From Aristaeella lactis (GTDB lineage: Bacteria; Bacillota; Clostridia; Christensenellales; Aristaeellaceae), in the NCBI RefSeq assembly GCF_018118585.1, contig NZ_CP069421.1, positions 1,054,001-1,118,000 of the forward strand: DNA of 64,000 nucleotides. The letters are read 5' to 3'. The position numbers and the translations under genes were made by a program. Positions 1 to 10,387 of the stretch are shown here, in pieces. How positions within the stretch are numbered: position 1 is the first letter of the stretch; each line of letters starts with the position of its first letter. The notes below the pieces were generated by a model. It worked only from the letters and a program-made list of their open reading frames with translations. It was not told the DNA's origin and ran no database searches.

Positions 1-180
1 CTATATATTTGCCGCAGGCAAATATCACGTCGCGAAGCGACACATTATCACACATTCGGCGGCAGCCGAATATTTCACATTCCGCGAAGCGGAATATTTC
101 ACATTGGACGTCGCAGACGTCCAATATTTCACATGAAAAGAGCACCTGCGAAAGCAGATGCTCTTTTCATATTTCATTTA
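1..180. repeat. Hairpin array A1, downstream of groL
   Basis: Six short inverted repeats with unrelated stems (about positions 6-24, 29-41, 54-71, 79-95, 104-126, 133-170) are joined by near-constant linkers of the form ATTTCACAT. The stem at 29-41 (GTCGC/GCGAC) followed by ACATTATCACA resembles a boundary module that precedes other arrays in the window. The array runs straight into the hairpin carrying the groL stop codon. Confidence 0.85.
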
Positions 181-1840
<1,660 letters not shown>

Positions 1841-1926
1841 TCATTACTCCTTTATTATCTTTCTCTCATGTTCTGTCAGGCAGATCAGTCAATATAGCCT
1901 TCATACACATGGAGTAAAAAGTATTC

Positions 1927-1987
1927 ATCACATTCGGCTTTAGCCGAATATTTCACATTGAACCGCACAGCGGTTCAATATTTCACC
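1927..1987. repeat. Hairpin array A2 inside the groESL operon
   Basis: Two hairpins (about 1932-1949 and 1957-1980) with TTTCACATT linkers lie between groS and groL and abut the hairpin over the groS stop codon. They lie within the expected groESL transcript, so they could modulate the relative amount of the distal groL message. Confidence 0.8.
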
Positions 1988-2298
<311 letters not shown>

Positions 2299-2329
2299 TT
2301 AATTCCTCCTGTCGTTCGTTTGCTTGTTT

Positions 2330-2356
2330 TTAGCACTCAAACTGATGGAGTGCTAA
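2330..2356 (-). promoter_or_regulatory. CIRCE operator (HrcA site)
   Basis: TTAGCACTC (2330-2338), a 9-nt spacer and GAGTGCTAA (2348-2356) form an exact match to the CIRCE consensus. HrcA binding here is established to repress groESL in Firmicutes. The site lies between the promoter and groS. No CIRCE was found upstream of the dnaK-like gene in this window. Confidence 0.97.
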
Positions 2357-2368
2357 CAACCAGAGAGT

Positions 2369-2397
2369 AATATAATGCTTTTACCCTTTTTCCGCAA
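2369..2397 (-). promoter_or_regulatory. Sigma-A type promoter of groESL
   Basis: On the minus strand, TTGCGG (2392-2397) and TATATT (2369-2374) are separated by 17 bp and sit directly upstream of CIRCE. This gives a vegetative promoter repressed by HrcA. Confidence 0.7.
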
Positions 2398-2545
2398 GTG
2401 TTTGTCCGCCCGTTATCATGTATTTTTCTTGTTTTTACGTTGATTTTCTTTTGCGATCTCCCGTTTTCGCCGTATTTCTTCGTTTCTCCTGCTGAAAGCC
2501 TTGTGTTACAATCCTTCTGACCTGTTCGGAAGGAGCTTTTGATAT

Positions 2546-3586
2546 ATGCATCCGCTGACCGCTGCCCTGCTTGACTGGTATGACCGCTGTGCCCGGGATC
2601 TTCCCTGGCGCGGCTTTCATGACGCCTACCGTACCTGGGTCAGTGAAGCCATGCTGCAGCAGACTCGTGTGGAAACGGTTCTTTCCTATTATGATCGTTT
2701 TCTTTCCCGCTTCCCGACCCTTCCTGCCCTGGCGGAAGCCCCGGAAGCGGATGTCCTGAAAGCCTGGGAAGGTCTGGGTTATTATTCCCGTGCCCGGAAT
2801 CTCCATAACGGAGCCATGGATGTCATGGAACAGTACGGCGGTGTCCTGCCCCGGGATCCGGAAAAGCTGAAGAAGATTCGCGGCATCGGACCCTATACCG
2901 CCGGTGCCATCGCCTCCATCGCCTATGATGTCCCCGTTCCCGCCGTGGACGGCAACGTCATCCGCGTTCTCTCCCGTATTTACGGTATCCGCACGGATGC
3001 CCTCCAGCCGGATACCCGGAAACATATTGAGGAGCTGGCCGCAGCCCTTGTGCCGGAGGAGCGCCCCGGGGATCACAATCAGGCCGTCATGGACCTGGGT
3101 GCCACTGTCTGCGTACCCGGTACGCCGGACTGTGCTGTCTGTCCCCTTTCCGCCTTCTGTGACGCCTGTAAGGCCGGGGACGCGTCGGATCTGCCCGTCC
3201 TGCCTAAGGCCAAACCCCAGAAAGTCATCCCGTACGCGGTTCTGCTGATTCGCTCCGGCGATCGCGTCCTCATGCGCCGGCGCACGGAACGCCTCCTCCA
3301 GGGTCTCTGGTGCTTCCCCATGTTTGAAGGCGAATCTCATGCTGATGAATTGCTGCCTGTGGTCAGTAAAAAGCTGCACCTTTCCCTCTCTTCCCTGCGG
3401 GATGCCGGTCCGGCCCGTCATGTGTTCACCCACCAGGTCTGGCAGATGCGGATATACGAAACAGACGCGGAAGCGTCTGCTTCCGCGCCTGCGGGTTACG
3501 AGTTTATTCCTTTGGATCACCTGAAGGATCTCACCCTTCCGGCAGCCATGAACGCCGCTGTCAAAGTCCTTACGCGTCAAGCATAA
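2546..3586 (+). CDS. mutY: A/G-specific adenine DNA glycosylase MutY
   Basis: A 346-residue base-excision repair enzyme that removes adenine mispaired with 8-oxoguanine. The N-terminal part has the HhH-GPD fold (QQTRVETVLSYY; the helix-hairpin-helix IRGIGPYTAGA; catalytic Asp in VPAVDGNVIRV). The 4Fe-4S cluster ligands follow in the pattern C-x6-C-x2-C-x5-C (CVPGTPDCAVCPLSAFC). The C-terminal third is the NUDIX-like 8-oxoG recognition domain. The ATG follows a strong AGGAG site. It is convergent with the M18 aminopeptidase, and the two coding ends overlap by 17 bp with no terminator between them. Confidence 0.96.
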   Translation: MHPLTAALLDWYDRCARDLPWRGFHDAYRTWVSEAMLQQTRVETVLSYYDRFLSRFPTLPALAEAPEADVLKAWEGLGYYSRARNLHNGAMDVMEQYGGVLPRDPEKLKKIRGIGPYTAGAIASIAYDVPVPAVDGNVIRVLSRIYGIRTDALQPDTRKHIEELAAALVPEERPGDHNQAVMDLGATVCVPGTPDCAVCPLSAFCDACKAGDASDLPVLPKAKPQKVIPYAVLLIRSGDRVLMRRRTERLLQGLWCFPMFEGESHADELLPVVSKKLHLSLSSLRDAGPARHVFTHQVWQMRIYETDAEASASAPAGYEFIPLDHLKDLTLPAAMNAAVKVLTRQA

Positions 3587-4952
3587 AGGCTTTGTAGGCC
3601 TTCACGGCTTCATACAGGTCCGCCTTGGAGATTACTTCCATCGGAGCGTGCATGTTCAGCACCGCCACACCGCTGTCGATAACTTCCATGCCGTACAGCG
3701 CGCAGATATAGGCGATGGTTCCGCCGCCGCCCTGGTCCACCTTGCCCAGTTCCGCGGTCTGCCAGAACACCTTGTTGTCATCCATGATCCTGCGCAGCTT
3801 CGCCATAAACTCGGCGTTCGCGTCGTTGGATCCGCTCTTGCCCCGGCTTCCTGTAAACTTATTGAAGCATACGCCCCTGCCCAGCCAGGCGGCGTTTTTC
3901 TTTTCATAGGCGGAAGCGTACAGGGGATCAAAGCCCGCGCTCACGTCGCAGCTCAGCATCCGGCTGTTCCGCAGGGTACGGCGGACATTCAGCTCGCTGT
4001 AATTGCCCTGCAGCTCCAGAATCTCCGCCACCGCGTTCTCCAGGTAGTTGCTCTGCATGCCGGTCGCGCCGACGCTGCCGATCTCTTCCTTATCCACCAG
4101 CATACCGCAGCAGGTGTATTCCGGAGTGGCTGTCAGGCTCAGCACCGCTTTCAGTTCAGCAAAAGCGCATACACGGTCATCATGGCCGTAGCCCATGATC
4201 ATGCTGCGGTCCAGGCCGAAGTCCCGTGCCTTTCCGGCGGGAACGGCCTCGATCTCCGCGGAGATGAAGTCCTCTTCCTCAATGCCGTAGGTTTCCTTCA
4301 GGATCTGCAGCACCTGGGCCTTGACCGGTTCCTTTTCCTCACCCTTCAGGGGCCTTCCGCCCAGGATGATGTCAAGGTTTTCACCGGTGATGGCTTCCCC
4401 CAGTTTCTTGCCCATCTGTTCCTGGCTCAGGTGGATCAGCAGGTCGCTGATGCCCACAACAGGGTCATCATCCTTTTCACCGATGCTGATCTGTACCTTG
4501 GTGCCGTCCTTCTTCACCACAACGCCGTGCAGTGCCAGTTCCCGGGCAGTCCACTGGTACTTCTTGATGCCGCCGTAGTAGTGGGTGTCCGCAAGGGCGA
4601 AATCACTGTCTTCATACAGCGGGTTCTGCTTGATGTCCAGCCGGGGGCTGTCGATATGGGCACCAACGATGTTCATGCCTTCTGCCATAGGCTTTTTGCC
4701 CATATGGAAGGTCAGGATGGCCTTGCCCATCTTGTTCAGGTATACCTTGTCGCCTGCCTTCAGCTTTTTCCCGCCGCCGATCAGGCTTTCCAGGTTGATA
4801 TATCCGGCCTTTTCCAGCATGGCCACCGCTTCCACAGCGCATTCACGCTCGGTTTTTCCGGCGTCGATAAATGCCCTGTATTCCTTCGCGATGTCCTCCA
4901 GCTTCTTCAGGTCCGTCTTTGTGTAGTTTTTCCATGCATTGGGTCTTTCCAT
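3570..4952 (-). CDS. M18 family zinc aminopeptidase
   Basis: A 460-residue aminopeptidase I-type enzyme that trims N-terminal residues from cytosolic peptides. Visible metal and catalytic motifs are AHIDSPRLD, the DDRVCAF segment, DKEEIGSVGATG (Glu-Glu pair), CDVSAGFDP and a C-terminal histidine in LNMHAPMEV. An upstream in-frame ATG exists, but the start at 4952 (MERPNAWKNY) is preferred because TAAGGAG lies about 10 nt before it and family homology begins there. Its 3' end overlaps mutY convergently by 17 bp. Confidence 0.93.
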   Translation of the reverse strand: MERPNAWKNYTKTDLKKLEDIAKEYRAFIDAGKTERECAVEAVAMLEKAGYINLESLIGGGKKLKAGDKVYLNKMGKAILTFHMGKKPMAEGMNIVGAHIDSPRLDIKQNPLYEDSDFALADTHYYGGIKKYQWTARELALHGVVVKKDGTKVQISIGEKDDDPVVGISDLLIHLSQEQMGKKLGEAITGENLDIILGGRPLKGEEKEPVKAQVLQILKETYGIEEEDFISAEIEAVPAGKARDFGLDRSMIMGYGHDDRVCAFAELKAVLSLTATPEYTCCGMLVDKEEIGSVGATGMQSNYLENAVAEILELQGNYSELNVRRTLRNSRMLSCDVSAGFDPLYASAYEKKNAAWLGRGVCFNKFTGSRGKSGSNDANAEFMAKLRRIMDDNKVFWQTAELGKVDQGGGGTIAYICALYGMEVIDSGVAVLNMHAPMEVISKADLYEAVKAYKAFMLDA

Positions 4953-5053
4953 GCTCTCACACTCCTTATGCCCTATCTTATCACCACGCCCACATAAAAA
5001 CAATATAAATACATTGCCCGTTTATGACCAGATAAAAGGCATAACTAACTAAA

Positions 5054-5200
5054 ACATTTTGCGCAGCAAAATATATCATATTGACCGCAGGTCAATATAT
5101 CACATTCGGCTTTGCCGAATATATCACAAATCCGCTTTGCGGATTTATATCATTAAAGCGCTTCAGCGCTTTTTTCACTTACATTTCACATATCATACTC
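5054..5200. repeat. Hairpin array A3
   Basis: At least five short hairpins (about 5054-5071, 5079-5095, 5105-5123, 5129-5147, 5153-5172) are separated by ATATCATATT / ATATCACATT linkers, a variant of the usual spacer. The array lies between two divergent genes, so it is not a 3' UTR element of either. Confidence 0.75.
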
Positions 5201-5338
5201 ACATTCATGAAATATCTACAATAATATATACAAGGAAAAATCCCGCCCGGGATTTTTCTTCCGCCATTCTGAATTCTGAATTCTGAATTCTGCATTGACA
5301 GAAACCGAAGGTTTCACTCTCCCCGCCCGCAGGGCGAA

Positions 5339-5437
5339 CCTCTGAGGGCAGCCAGTGGCTGATATACCATCAGAGGTGAGGTCACCCGAAAGGGAGTGAG
5401 CTCTCCAGTGGAGAGTCACGACCATTGAGGTTGCGGA
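5339..5437 (+). repeat. Covarying structured repeat, copy a
   Basis: A roughly 100-nt element with three helices: outer arms 5339-5345/5370-5376, a hairpin with CCAGTGG core at 5349-5361, and a second hairpin at 5396-5419. The joints TGAGGTC-ACCCGAAA and CATTGAGGTTGCGG match the copies at 22175 and 36757, while helix bases change in compensating pairs. It lies upstream of dnaK. The adjacent 5201-5338 holds short AT-rich and GAATTCT tandem repeats and no gene. Confidence 0.65.
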
Positions 5438-5440
5438 AAA

Positions 5441-5494
5441 CATTTCACACGCCGAAGGCGTATTTCACATTCGGCGAAGCCGAATATTTCACTT
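5441..5494. repeat. Hairpin pair A3b upstream of dnaK
   Basis: Two array-type hairpins (about 5449-5462 and 5469-5485) with TATTTCACAT linkers end about 10 nt before the dnaK Shine-Dalgarno. No CIRCE was found in the 560-bp interval before dnaK. Confidence 0.7.
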
Positions 5495-5518
5495 ACATCT
5501 CCCTTAGGAGGTTATCCC

Positions 5519-7270
5519 ATGGCAAGAACAATCGGCATTGACCTCGGCACCACCAACTCCTGCGTCTCCTTCATGGAAAACGGCCGCGCGGTTGTCATCC
5601 CCAATGCGGAGGGCGGCCGTACCACTCCTTCCGTTGTGGCTTTCACCAAGTCCGGTGAGCGCCTTGTCGGCATGACCGCCAAGCGTCAAGCCGTCACCAA
5701 CGCTTCCCGCACCTTCTCTTCCGTCAAGCGGGATATGGGTTCGGACAAGCGTTTCCAGGTGGACGGCAAGAGCTATACGCCCCAGGAGATCTCCGCCATG
5801 ATCCTGCAGAAGCTGAAGGCGGATGCTGAAGCCTATATCGGTGAGACCGTCACAGACGCGGTCATCACCGTTCCCGCTTATTTCTCGGATGCCCAGCGCC
5901 AGGCCACCAAGGATGCCGGCCTTATCGCCGGTCTGAACGTCCTGCGGATCATCAATGAGCCCACATCCGCGGCCCTGGCCTACGGTTTTGATAAGGGCAT
6001 GCCCTGCCGCGTTATGGTCTATGACCTGGGCGGCGGCACCTTCGATGTCAGCATCCTGGAGATCAACAGCGACACCATCGAGGTCCTTGCCACTGCCGGC
6101 AACAACCACCTCGGCGGCGATGACTTTGACCAGTGCATCGTCGGCTGGCTGCTGGAGGAATTCCGCAAGGAGCACCATGTGGATATCTCAAAGGATCCCA
6201 TGGCCATGCAGCGCCTGGCGGAAGCTGCCGAGAAAGCCAAGATCGAGCTTTCCGCTTCCACGTCTACTGTCATCAATCTGCCCTTCCTGGCGCAGAATGC
6301 TTCCGGCCCCATGCACCTGGAGTGCACCCTCACCCGTGCCCGCTTCGATGACCTCACCGCCCACCTGGTGTCCGCCACCCGCGGGCCTGTGCAGCAGGCC
6401 ATGCAGGATGCCGGTGTGAAGGCTTCGGATCTCAGCCGTGTCCTGCTCGTCGGCGGTTCCACCCGTATCCCTGCCGTCCAGGAGGAAGTCCGGAAGCTTA
6501 CCGGCAAGGAGCCGGCCCGGGATATCAACCCCGATGAATGCGTTGCCATGGGCGCCTGCCTGCAGGGCGGCGTGCTCACCGGCACCGTCAACTCCATTGT
6601 TCTGATCGACGTCACGCCCCTTTCCCTGGGTATTGAGACCCTGGGCGACGTCTTCGCCAAGATCATAGACCGCAATTCTCCGCTGCCCTGCCAGCATTCC
6701 CAGGTCTTCACCACCGCGGCTAATTTCCAGACCAGCGTGGAGATCAACGTTCTGCAGGGTGAACGGGAGATCGCTTCTGCCAATAAGTCCCTGGGCAAGT
6801 TCCGCCTCACCGGTATCCGCCGGGCACTCCGCGGCATCCCGCAGATTGAGGTCACCTTCTCCATCGATACCAACGGTATCGTCCATGTCACTGCCCGTGA
6901 CCTGGGCACCAACCGCAGCCAGGATATCACCATCTCCGGTTCCGGCAACATGAGCCGGGAGGAGATCGACCGTGCCATCCGGGATGCCCAGCGTTACGCT
7001 GCTGAGGATAAGCAGCGCAAGCAGTCCCAGCAGGCAAAGGACGCCGCGGAAAACCTGCTCAATCAGGCAAAGCGTGCCCGCAAGAAGCTGAAGGATGATG
7101 ACAAATCCCGCCTGGACAGCTCCATCGCTGCCCTGGAGGCTGCCATCCGCGCCAATGACGAATACCGCATGAAAACCGCTTCCGAGGACCTGGATACGAT
7201 CCTTCGCTCCGTCGGCACCTATACCTCCAATCCGGAGGGAGAGAATGACGACGGCGCCTATGACGCCTGA
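5519..7270 (+). CDS. Hsp70-family chaperone (DnaK-like)
   Basis: A 583-residue Hsp70, somewhat shorter than canonical DnaK (about 610). The nucleotide-binding domain has [12 protein letters not shown], the phosphate-2 loop [15 protein letters not shown] and [12 protein letters not shown]; the substrate domain includes [12 protein letters not shown]. The lid is short and ends in an acidic tail (ENDDGAYDA). A perfect AGGAGG site precedes the ATG. It begins a tight operon with a DUF5685-like gene and a DnaJ-domain gene. grpE and hrcA are absent here and there is no CIRCE, so this may be a secondary Hsp70 system with its own J-protein rather than the housekeeping dnaK. That distinction is inference. 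Confidence 0.9.
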   Translation: MARTIGIDLGTTNSCVSFMENGRAVVIPNAEGGRTTPSVVAFTKSGERLVGMTAKRQAVTNASRTFSSVKRDMGSDKRFQVDGKSYTPQEISAMILQKLKADAEAYIGETVTDAVITVPAYFSDAQRQATKDAGLIAGLNVLRIINEPTSAALAYGFDKGMPCRVMVYDLGGGTFDVSILEINSDTIEVLATAGNNHLGGDDFDQCIVGWLLEEFRKEHHVDISKDPMAMQRLAEAAEKAKIELSASTSTVINLPFLAQNASGPMHLECTLTRARFDDLTAHLVSATRGPVQQAMQDAGVKASDLSRVLLVGGSTRIPAVQEEVRKLTGKEPARDINPDECVAMGACLQGGVLTGTVNSIVLIDVTPLSLGIETLGDVFAKIIDRNSPLPCQHSQVFTTAANFQTSVEINVLQGEREIASANKSLGKFRLTGIRRALRGIPQIEVTFSIDTNGIVHVTARDLGTNRSQDITISGSGNMSREEIDRAIRDAQRYAAEDKQRKQSQQAKDAAENLLNQAKRARKKLKDDDKSRLDSSIAALEAAIRANDEYRMKTASEDLDTILRSVGTYTSNPEGENDDGAYDA

Positions 7271-7281
7271 GGAGGCCCTGC

Positions 7282-8130
7282 ATGTTCGGTTATATTGCCC
7301 CTGTGCTCTCCGTGCTGACGGATGAGCAGAAGCAGCGGTACCGGGCTTTCTACTGCGGTGTCTGTCATGCCCTGCGGAAGCGTCACGGCCAGACCGGTCG
7401 TCTTTCCCTCAGCAATGATATGACATTCCTGGCCCTGCTGCTTTCCTCGCTTTATGAGCCGGAATCCGAAAATGCCCGTTCCCGCTGCGCCATTCATCCG
7501 GTGAAGTCTCATGAGTATTTCTCTTCACCCATGATCGACTACGCGGCGGATATGAATGCCCTCCTCTTCTTCTGGAAGTGTGAGGACCAGCACATGGATG
7601 ATCATTCCCTGCGCGGAAAGGCCGGAGAAGCCCTCTTCCGCAAATCCGCGGATAAAGTCCGTTCCCTCTGGCCGGAACAGGCCAAAGGCGTTGAAAAAGC
7701 CCTGAAAGAGCTGTGGGAAGAGGAATCTTCCTCCTCTCCGGATCCGGACAGGCTTTGTAATCTTTCCGGTGAAATGCTCGGCTCGGTCTTCGTTCCCAAA
7801 CCCGCGGACACCTGGAGTCCTGTTCTCCGGTCCGTAGGCAACGGCCTTGGCCGCTTCATCTACTGGATGGATGCCTGGGAGGATTATGACGCGGATATCA
7901 GAAAAGGCCGCTTCAATCCCCTCAAGGGCTGGCATGACCGGCCGGATTATGAGGCCTTCTGCCTCGAAACCCTGGAGCTCCTGGTCGCTGAAGCGACAGA
8001 GAGCTTCGAGATCCTTCCCCTGGAACAGGATCTGGACCTTCTCAGGAATGTACTTTACAGCGGCGTCTGGCAGCGTTACACGCTGAAAACCAAACAGATG
8101 CGCGGAAAGGAGGATGCCCGTGGCGAATGA
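7282..8130 (+). CDS. DUF5685-like protein of the Hsp70 operon
   Basis: A 282-residue protein of unknown function resembling DUF5685. Visible features are an N-terminal [14 protein letters not shown] segment with a Cys pair, a later [12 protein letters not shown] motif that could complete a metal site, and a mostly helical body containing [19 protein letters not shown]. It lies 11 bp after the dnaK stop with a GGAGG site and overlaps the DnaJ-like gene. Constant linkage to Hsp70 and J-protein genes suggests a role as client or adaptor of that pair, which is inference. Confidence 0.75.
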   Translation: MFGYIAPVLSVLTDEQKQRYRAFYCGVCHALRKRHGQTGRLSLSNDMTFLALLLSSLYEPESENARSRCAIHPVKSHEYFSSPMIDYAADMNALLFFWKCEDQHMDDHSLRGKAGEALFRKSADKVRSLWPEQAKGVEKALKELWEEESSSSPDPDRLCNLSGEMLGSVFVPKPADTWSPVLRSVGNGLGRFIYWMDAWEDYDADIRKGRFNPLKGWHDRPDYEAFCLETLELLVAEATESFEILPLEQDLDLLRNVLYSGVWQRYTLKTKQMRGKEDARGE

Positions 8131-8938
8131 TCCCTTTGCGGTCCTCGGTCTCTCTTCTTCCGCCACTGAGGATGAAATAAAGTCAGCTTACCGCAAGCTG
8201 GCCAAGAAATATCACCCGGACCTGAATCCGGGCGATAAAACAGCCGAGGAAAAGATGAAGGAGGTCAACGAGGCCTATACCCGCGCCCTCCAGATCAAAA
8301 AGACCGGCCGCGATCCATATCAGAATCCCTATGGCTCGTCCGGCACTTCCGGTTCTTCCGGTTATTATAATCCCTTCGGCGGCGCCTGGGGCGGTTCCCA
8401 GGGCGGCTACAGCCAGAACAGCTATAACCAGGGCAATTACGGCGGCGGTCAGCAGCAGGATCCCTTCGGGGATTTCGGGTTTGGCTTTGATCCCTTCTCC
8501 GCTTTCTTCGGCGGCCAGCAGTACCAGCAGCAGCGGACCCAGTACCGTACCCGCAGCTACTCAAATCCGGAACTCAAGACCGCTGAAAACCACGTCCTGG
8601 CCAACCGGTACCATGACGCCATCACCCTGCTGAACCGGGTTCCCACCCATGACGCTGACTGGCATGCCCTCTATGCCCGGGCTGACCTGGGCCTCGGCAA
8701 CCGGATCTCCGCCCTGGACCATGCCCGTGCCGCGGTCCGGATGGAGCCCAACGATCCCGATTTCCAGGCCCTGCTGAACACCATCGAGTCCGGCCGCCGG
8801 GCCTACCGCCAGGCAAGAAGCAGCGGCTACGATTTCCGTGGAGCCATCTGCTCCAATCCCTGCCTCACCTGCTTCGTCGCCAACATGTTCTGCAACTGCT
8901 GTCTCGGCGGTTGTGGAAGATATGGTATGTTCTGTTAA
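8120..8938 (+). CDS. J-domain protein with Cys-rich tail
   Basis: A 272-residue J-protein. The J domain (residues about 3-65) has the HPD motif in [13 protein letters not shown] low-complexity Gly/Tyr/Asn/Gln linker follows (about 70-140), then a helical TPR-like segment ([20 protein letters not shown]), and a tail with eight cysteines ([21 protein letters not shown]). It lacks the zinc domain of DnaJ. The GTG at 8120 is chosen because AAGGAGG lies 6 nt upstream; an ATG at 8114 directly abuts that site. It overlaps the preceding gene, which implies translational coupling. It probably delivers clients to the adjacent Hsp70; the Cys tail may bind metal or attach to a membrane or partner. Confidence 0.85.
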   Translation: MANDPFAVLGLSSSATEDEIKSAYRKLAKKYHPDLNPGDKTAEEKMKEVNEAYTRALQIKKTGRDPYQNPYGSSGTSGSSGYYNPFGGAWGGSQGGYSQNSYNQGNYGGGQQQDPFGDFGFGFDPFSAFFGGQQYQQQRTQYRTRSYSNPELKTAENHVLANRYHDAITLLNRVPTHDADWHALYARADLGLGNRISALDHARAAVRMEPNDPDFQALLNTIESGRRAYRQARSSGYDFRGAICSNPCLTCFVANMFCNCCLGGCGRYGMFC

Positions 8939-8952
8939 GAATATACCATATC
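8919..8952 (+). terminator. Stop-codon hairpin of the J-protein gene
   Basis: Arms 8919-8933 and 8938-8952 form a 15-bp stem (one G-T pair) around the tetraloop GTTA. The stop codon (8936-8938) lies in the loop and right arm. No T run follows. Confidence 0.6.
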
Positions 8953-8998
8953 CGGAGCGGAACGATCCGTCGATATGGCTAATTGCAACCCGTAACTG

Positions 8999-9079
8999 AT
9001 GAGTGAACTGCTGGGACGGTTCTATGCGTTACGGCTTGCCCGGAACGAAAGAACCGTCCCGCCGTTCGCGGTCCTGAGC
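8999..9079. repeat. REP-like inverted repeat (GGGACGGTTCT type)
   Basis: A long inverted repeat with arms GGGACGGTTCT and AGAACCGTCCC, preceded by GAGTGAACTGCT and followed by GTTCGCGGTCCTGAG. A nearly identical copy is at 49127-49206, and shorter relatives occur elsewhere in the window. This form resembles the REP elements mobilised by REP-associated Y1 transposases, but no transposase gene is present here. Confidence 0.7.
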
Positions 9080-9098
9080 CAGACTCCCTGGTATTATC

Positions 9099-9180
9099 AA
9101 TTCAAAAAAACAGCACCCTGTGCTGTTTTCTCCACCATTATTCATTATTCATTTTTAAGTCTTAAGTTTTCAGTAAATCC
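9099..9180. repeat. CTCCACC-type hairpin repeat
   Basis: A hairpin ACAGCAC...GTGCTGT followed by TTTCTCCACCATT and an AT-rich tail of TTTTAAG/TTTTCAG units. Similar elements with different stems occur near 19205, 37014, 40570, 41410, 46135 and 49290. Confidence 0.65.
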
Positions 9181-9227
9181 GCCTACGGCGGATTCCCATA
9201 AACCATTTCCGAAAGGAGTCCCCAACA

Positions 9228-9641
9228 ATGAACTTTCTCCAGCGTCTCCGTGAATCTCTTTCCCGTTTCATGCTCGGCCGTCATGGTCTCGACAATCTCG
9301 GTATGTTTACCTTCATCACCGGTCTTGTCCTTTCCATCCTGAGCAGCTTTATCGGCAGCGGCCTGCTGTCCTTCATCGGCCTGGCCCTTTATGTCACTAC
9401 GATCTTCCGTATGCTCTCCCGCAATAACGAGAAGCGCATTGCGGAAAACCGCAAATATATCGACCTCACCTCTAACTGGAAGCTGAAGTCCGCCCAGTTC
9501 GCCAAGCGCATGAAGAACCGTAAGGACTATAAATACTTCAAGTGCCCCAACTGCAAGGTTCTCCTTCGCATCAAGCGCGGTGCCGGCGAAAAGGATATCA
9601 CCTGTGTCCGCTGCGGCCACCAGTTCAAGCAACGTTCCTGA
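9228..9641 (+). CDS. Membrane protein with C-terminal zinc ribbon
   Basis: A 137-residue protein. Residues about 22-60 form two transmembrane segments (MFTFITGLVLSIL and LLSFIGLALYVTTIF) and the C-terminus is a zinc ribbon (CPNCKVLLRI ... CVRCGHQF, two CxxC pairs). A basic stretch KRMKNRKDYKYFK joins them. The start follows AAAGGAG. Similar small membrane zinc-ribbon proteins are common in Clostridia with unknown role; a function in membrane-proximal nucleic-acid or protein binding is a guess. Confidence 0.75.
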   Translation: MNFLQRLRESLSRFMLGRHGLDNLGMFTFITGLVLSILSSFIGSGLLSFIGLALYVTTIFRMLSRNNEKRIAENRKYIDLTSNWKLKSAQFAKRMKNRKDYKYFKCPNCKVLLRIKRGAGEKDITCVRCGHQFKQRS

Positions 9642-9675
9642 TAATTATTTTATGCCCAAAGGGCATAATTCATAT

Positions 9676-9826
9676 TTGCTTCCGATAAAATTGTCATCCT
9701 GGGGTTCGAAACGCCCGGAAAACGAGCCAGTGTGCTCGTTTTCAGTGGAGAACGGACGGCAGCCCCGGGCCACGAAGTGGGCGGTGCGAAGAGAGCGCAG
9801 TCGAAGGACCTGGCGAAGCACAGTAA
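9676..9826. repeat. Dispersed structured repeat, family C copy 1
   Basis: A roughly 150-bp element starting TTCCGATAAAATTGTCATCC and ending GTCGAAGGACC. It contains a hairpin ACGAG-CCAGTGTG-CTCGT. A second copy at 11368-11515 has a different but complementary stem (AAAGAG/CTCTTT) and otherwise near-identical flanks (CAGTGGAGAACG, GGCAGCCCCGGGCC). Confidence 0.75.
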
Positions 9827-9830
9827 CTTA

Positions 9831-10127
9831 CATATTCGCGGTAGCGAATAATTCATATTGGCCTTTAGGCCAATAATTCATATTGGCCGCAGGCCAATAA
9901 TTCATATCGGCTGAAAGCCGATAATTCATATATGAAAGCAACTTTGTTGCTTTCATATAATTCATTCCCTGTTAAGGGAATCCCGTCGCAAAGCGACACA
10001 TTATATCACGTGGCTGATAAGCCACATTTCACATTCGGCGCAGCCGAATATTTCACATCGGCCATAGGCCGATATTTCACATTGAAAAGGCATCTGCTGT
10101 CGCAGATGCCTTTTCAATATTTCACTT
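9831..10127. repeat. Hairpin array A4, downstream of the LexA-type HTH gene
   Basis: The longest array: about nine hairpins. The left part uses AATTCATAT linkers (9831-9975) and, after a boundary module containing GTCGC-aaa-GCGAC (about 9983-9998), the right part uses ATTTCACAT linkers to 10127. Adjacent stems are unrelated in sequence. A single extra unit is at 9653-9664. Confidence 0.85.
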
Positions 10128-10157
10128 AAAGAGTGCTTATGCTAATAAGCGCTCTTT
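10128..10157 (-). terminator. Stop-codon hairpin of the LexA-type HTH gene
   Basis: Arms 10128-10140 and 10145-10157 pair over 13 bp (one wobble). The stop codon (10137-10139) lies in the downstream arm and the right arm is coding sequence. Confidence 0.6.
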
Positions 10158-10385
10158 TGCATATTCCGTCACAAAATAGCTCCTGTGTGCCTTCCCGTCC
10201 TTGGCCAGCAGTCCTTCATTCACCATTCTCCGAAGGTATCCTGCCGTCGTGGACGTGCTCTGCAGTCCTGCCGCCACTCCGATCTCCCGAACGGACGGCT
10301 GCCTGCCCTGCTCTGTGGCGAAATTCAGCATATATTCCATAATCTGTTTTCTTTTCTGGGGGTTTCTCGGCGGATGCTTCTGCAT
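10137..10385 (-). CDS. Stand-alone LexA-type winged-helix DNA-binding protein
   Basis: An 82-residue protein equivalent to the N-terminal domain of LexA (PQKRKQIMEYMLNFATEQGRQPSVREIGVAAGLQSTSTT), without the S24 protease and dimerisation domain. Its coding region overlaps the stop of the upstream S24 repressor gene, so the two are translationally coupled. The second ATG (10385) is preferred because AAAGGA lies about 8 nt upstream; the first ATG (10391) is too close. It may assist the neighbouring repressor or bind DNA alone. The truncation seems real, because no in-frame protease sequence follows. Confidence 0.8.
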   Translation of the reverse strand: MQKHPPRNPQKRKQIMEYMLNFATEQGRQPSVREIGVAAGLQSTSTTAGYLRRMVNEGLLAKDGKAHRSYFVTEYAKERLLA

Positions 10386-10387
10386 TG

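Noticed and set aside
3648-4997. Open frame antisense to the M18 aminopeptidase
   Set aside because: The aminopeptidase has all family motifs; the antisense frame has none and no start signals.
8999-9079. Coding sequence from 8999 to 9253
   Set aside because: The frame consists of REP and CTCCACC repeats and has no homology-like features.
9831-10127. CRISPR array
   Set aside because: The constant parts are only about 9-11 nt, the variable parts are self-complementary and of unequal length, and no cas genes are present.
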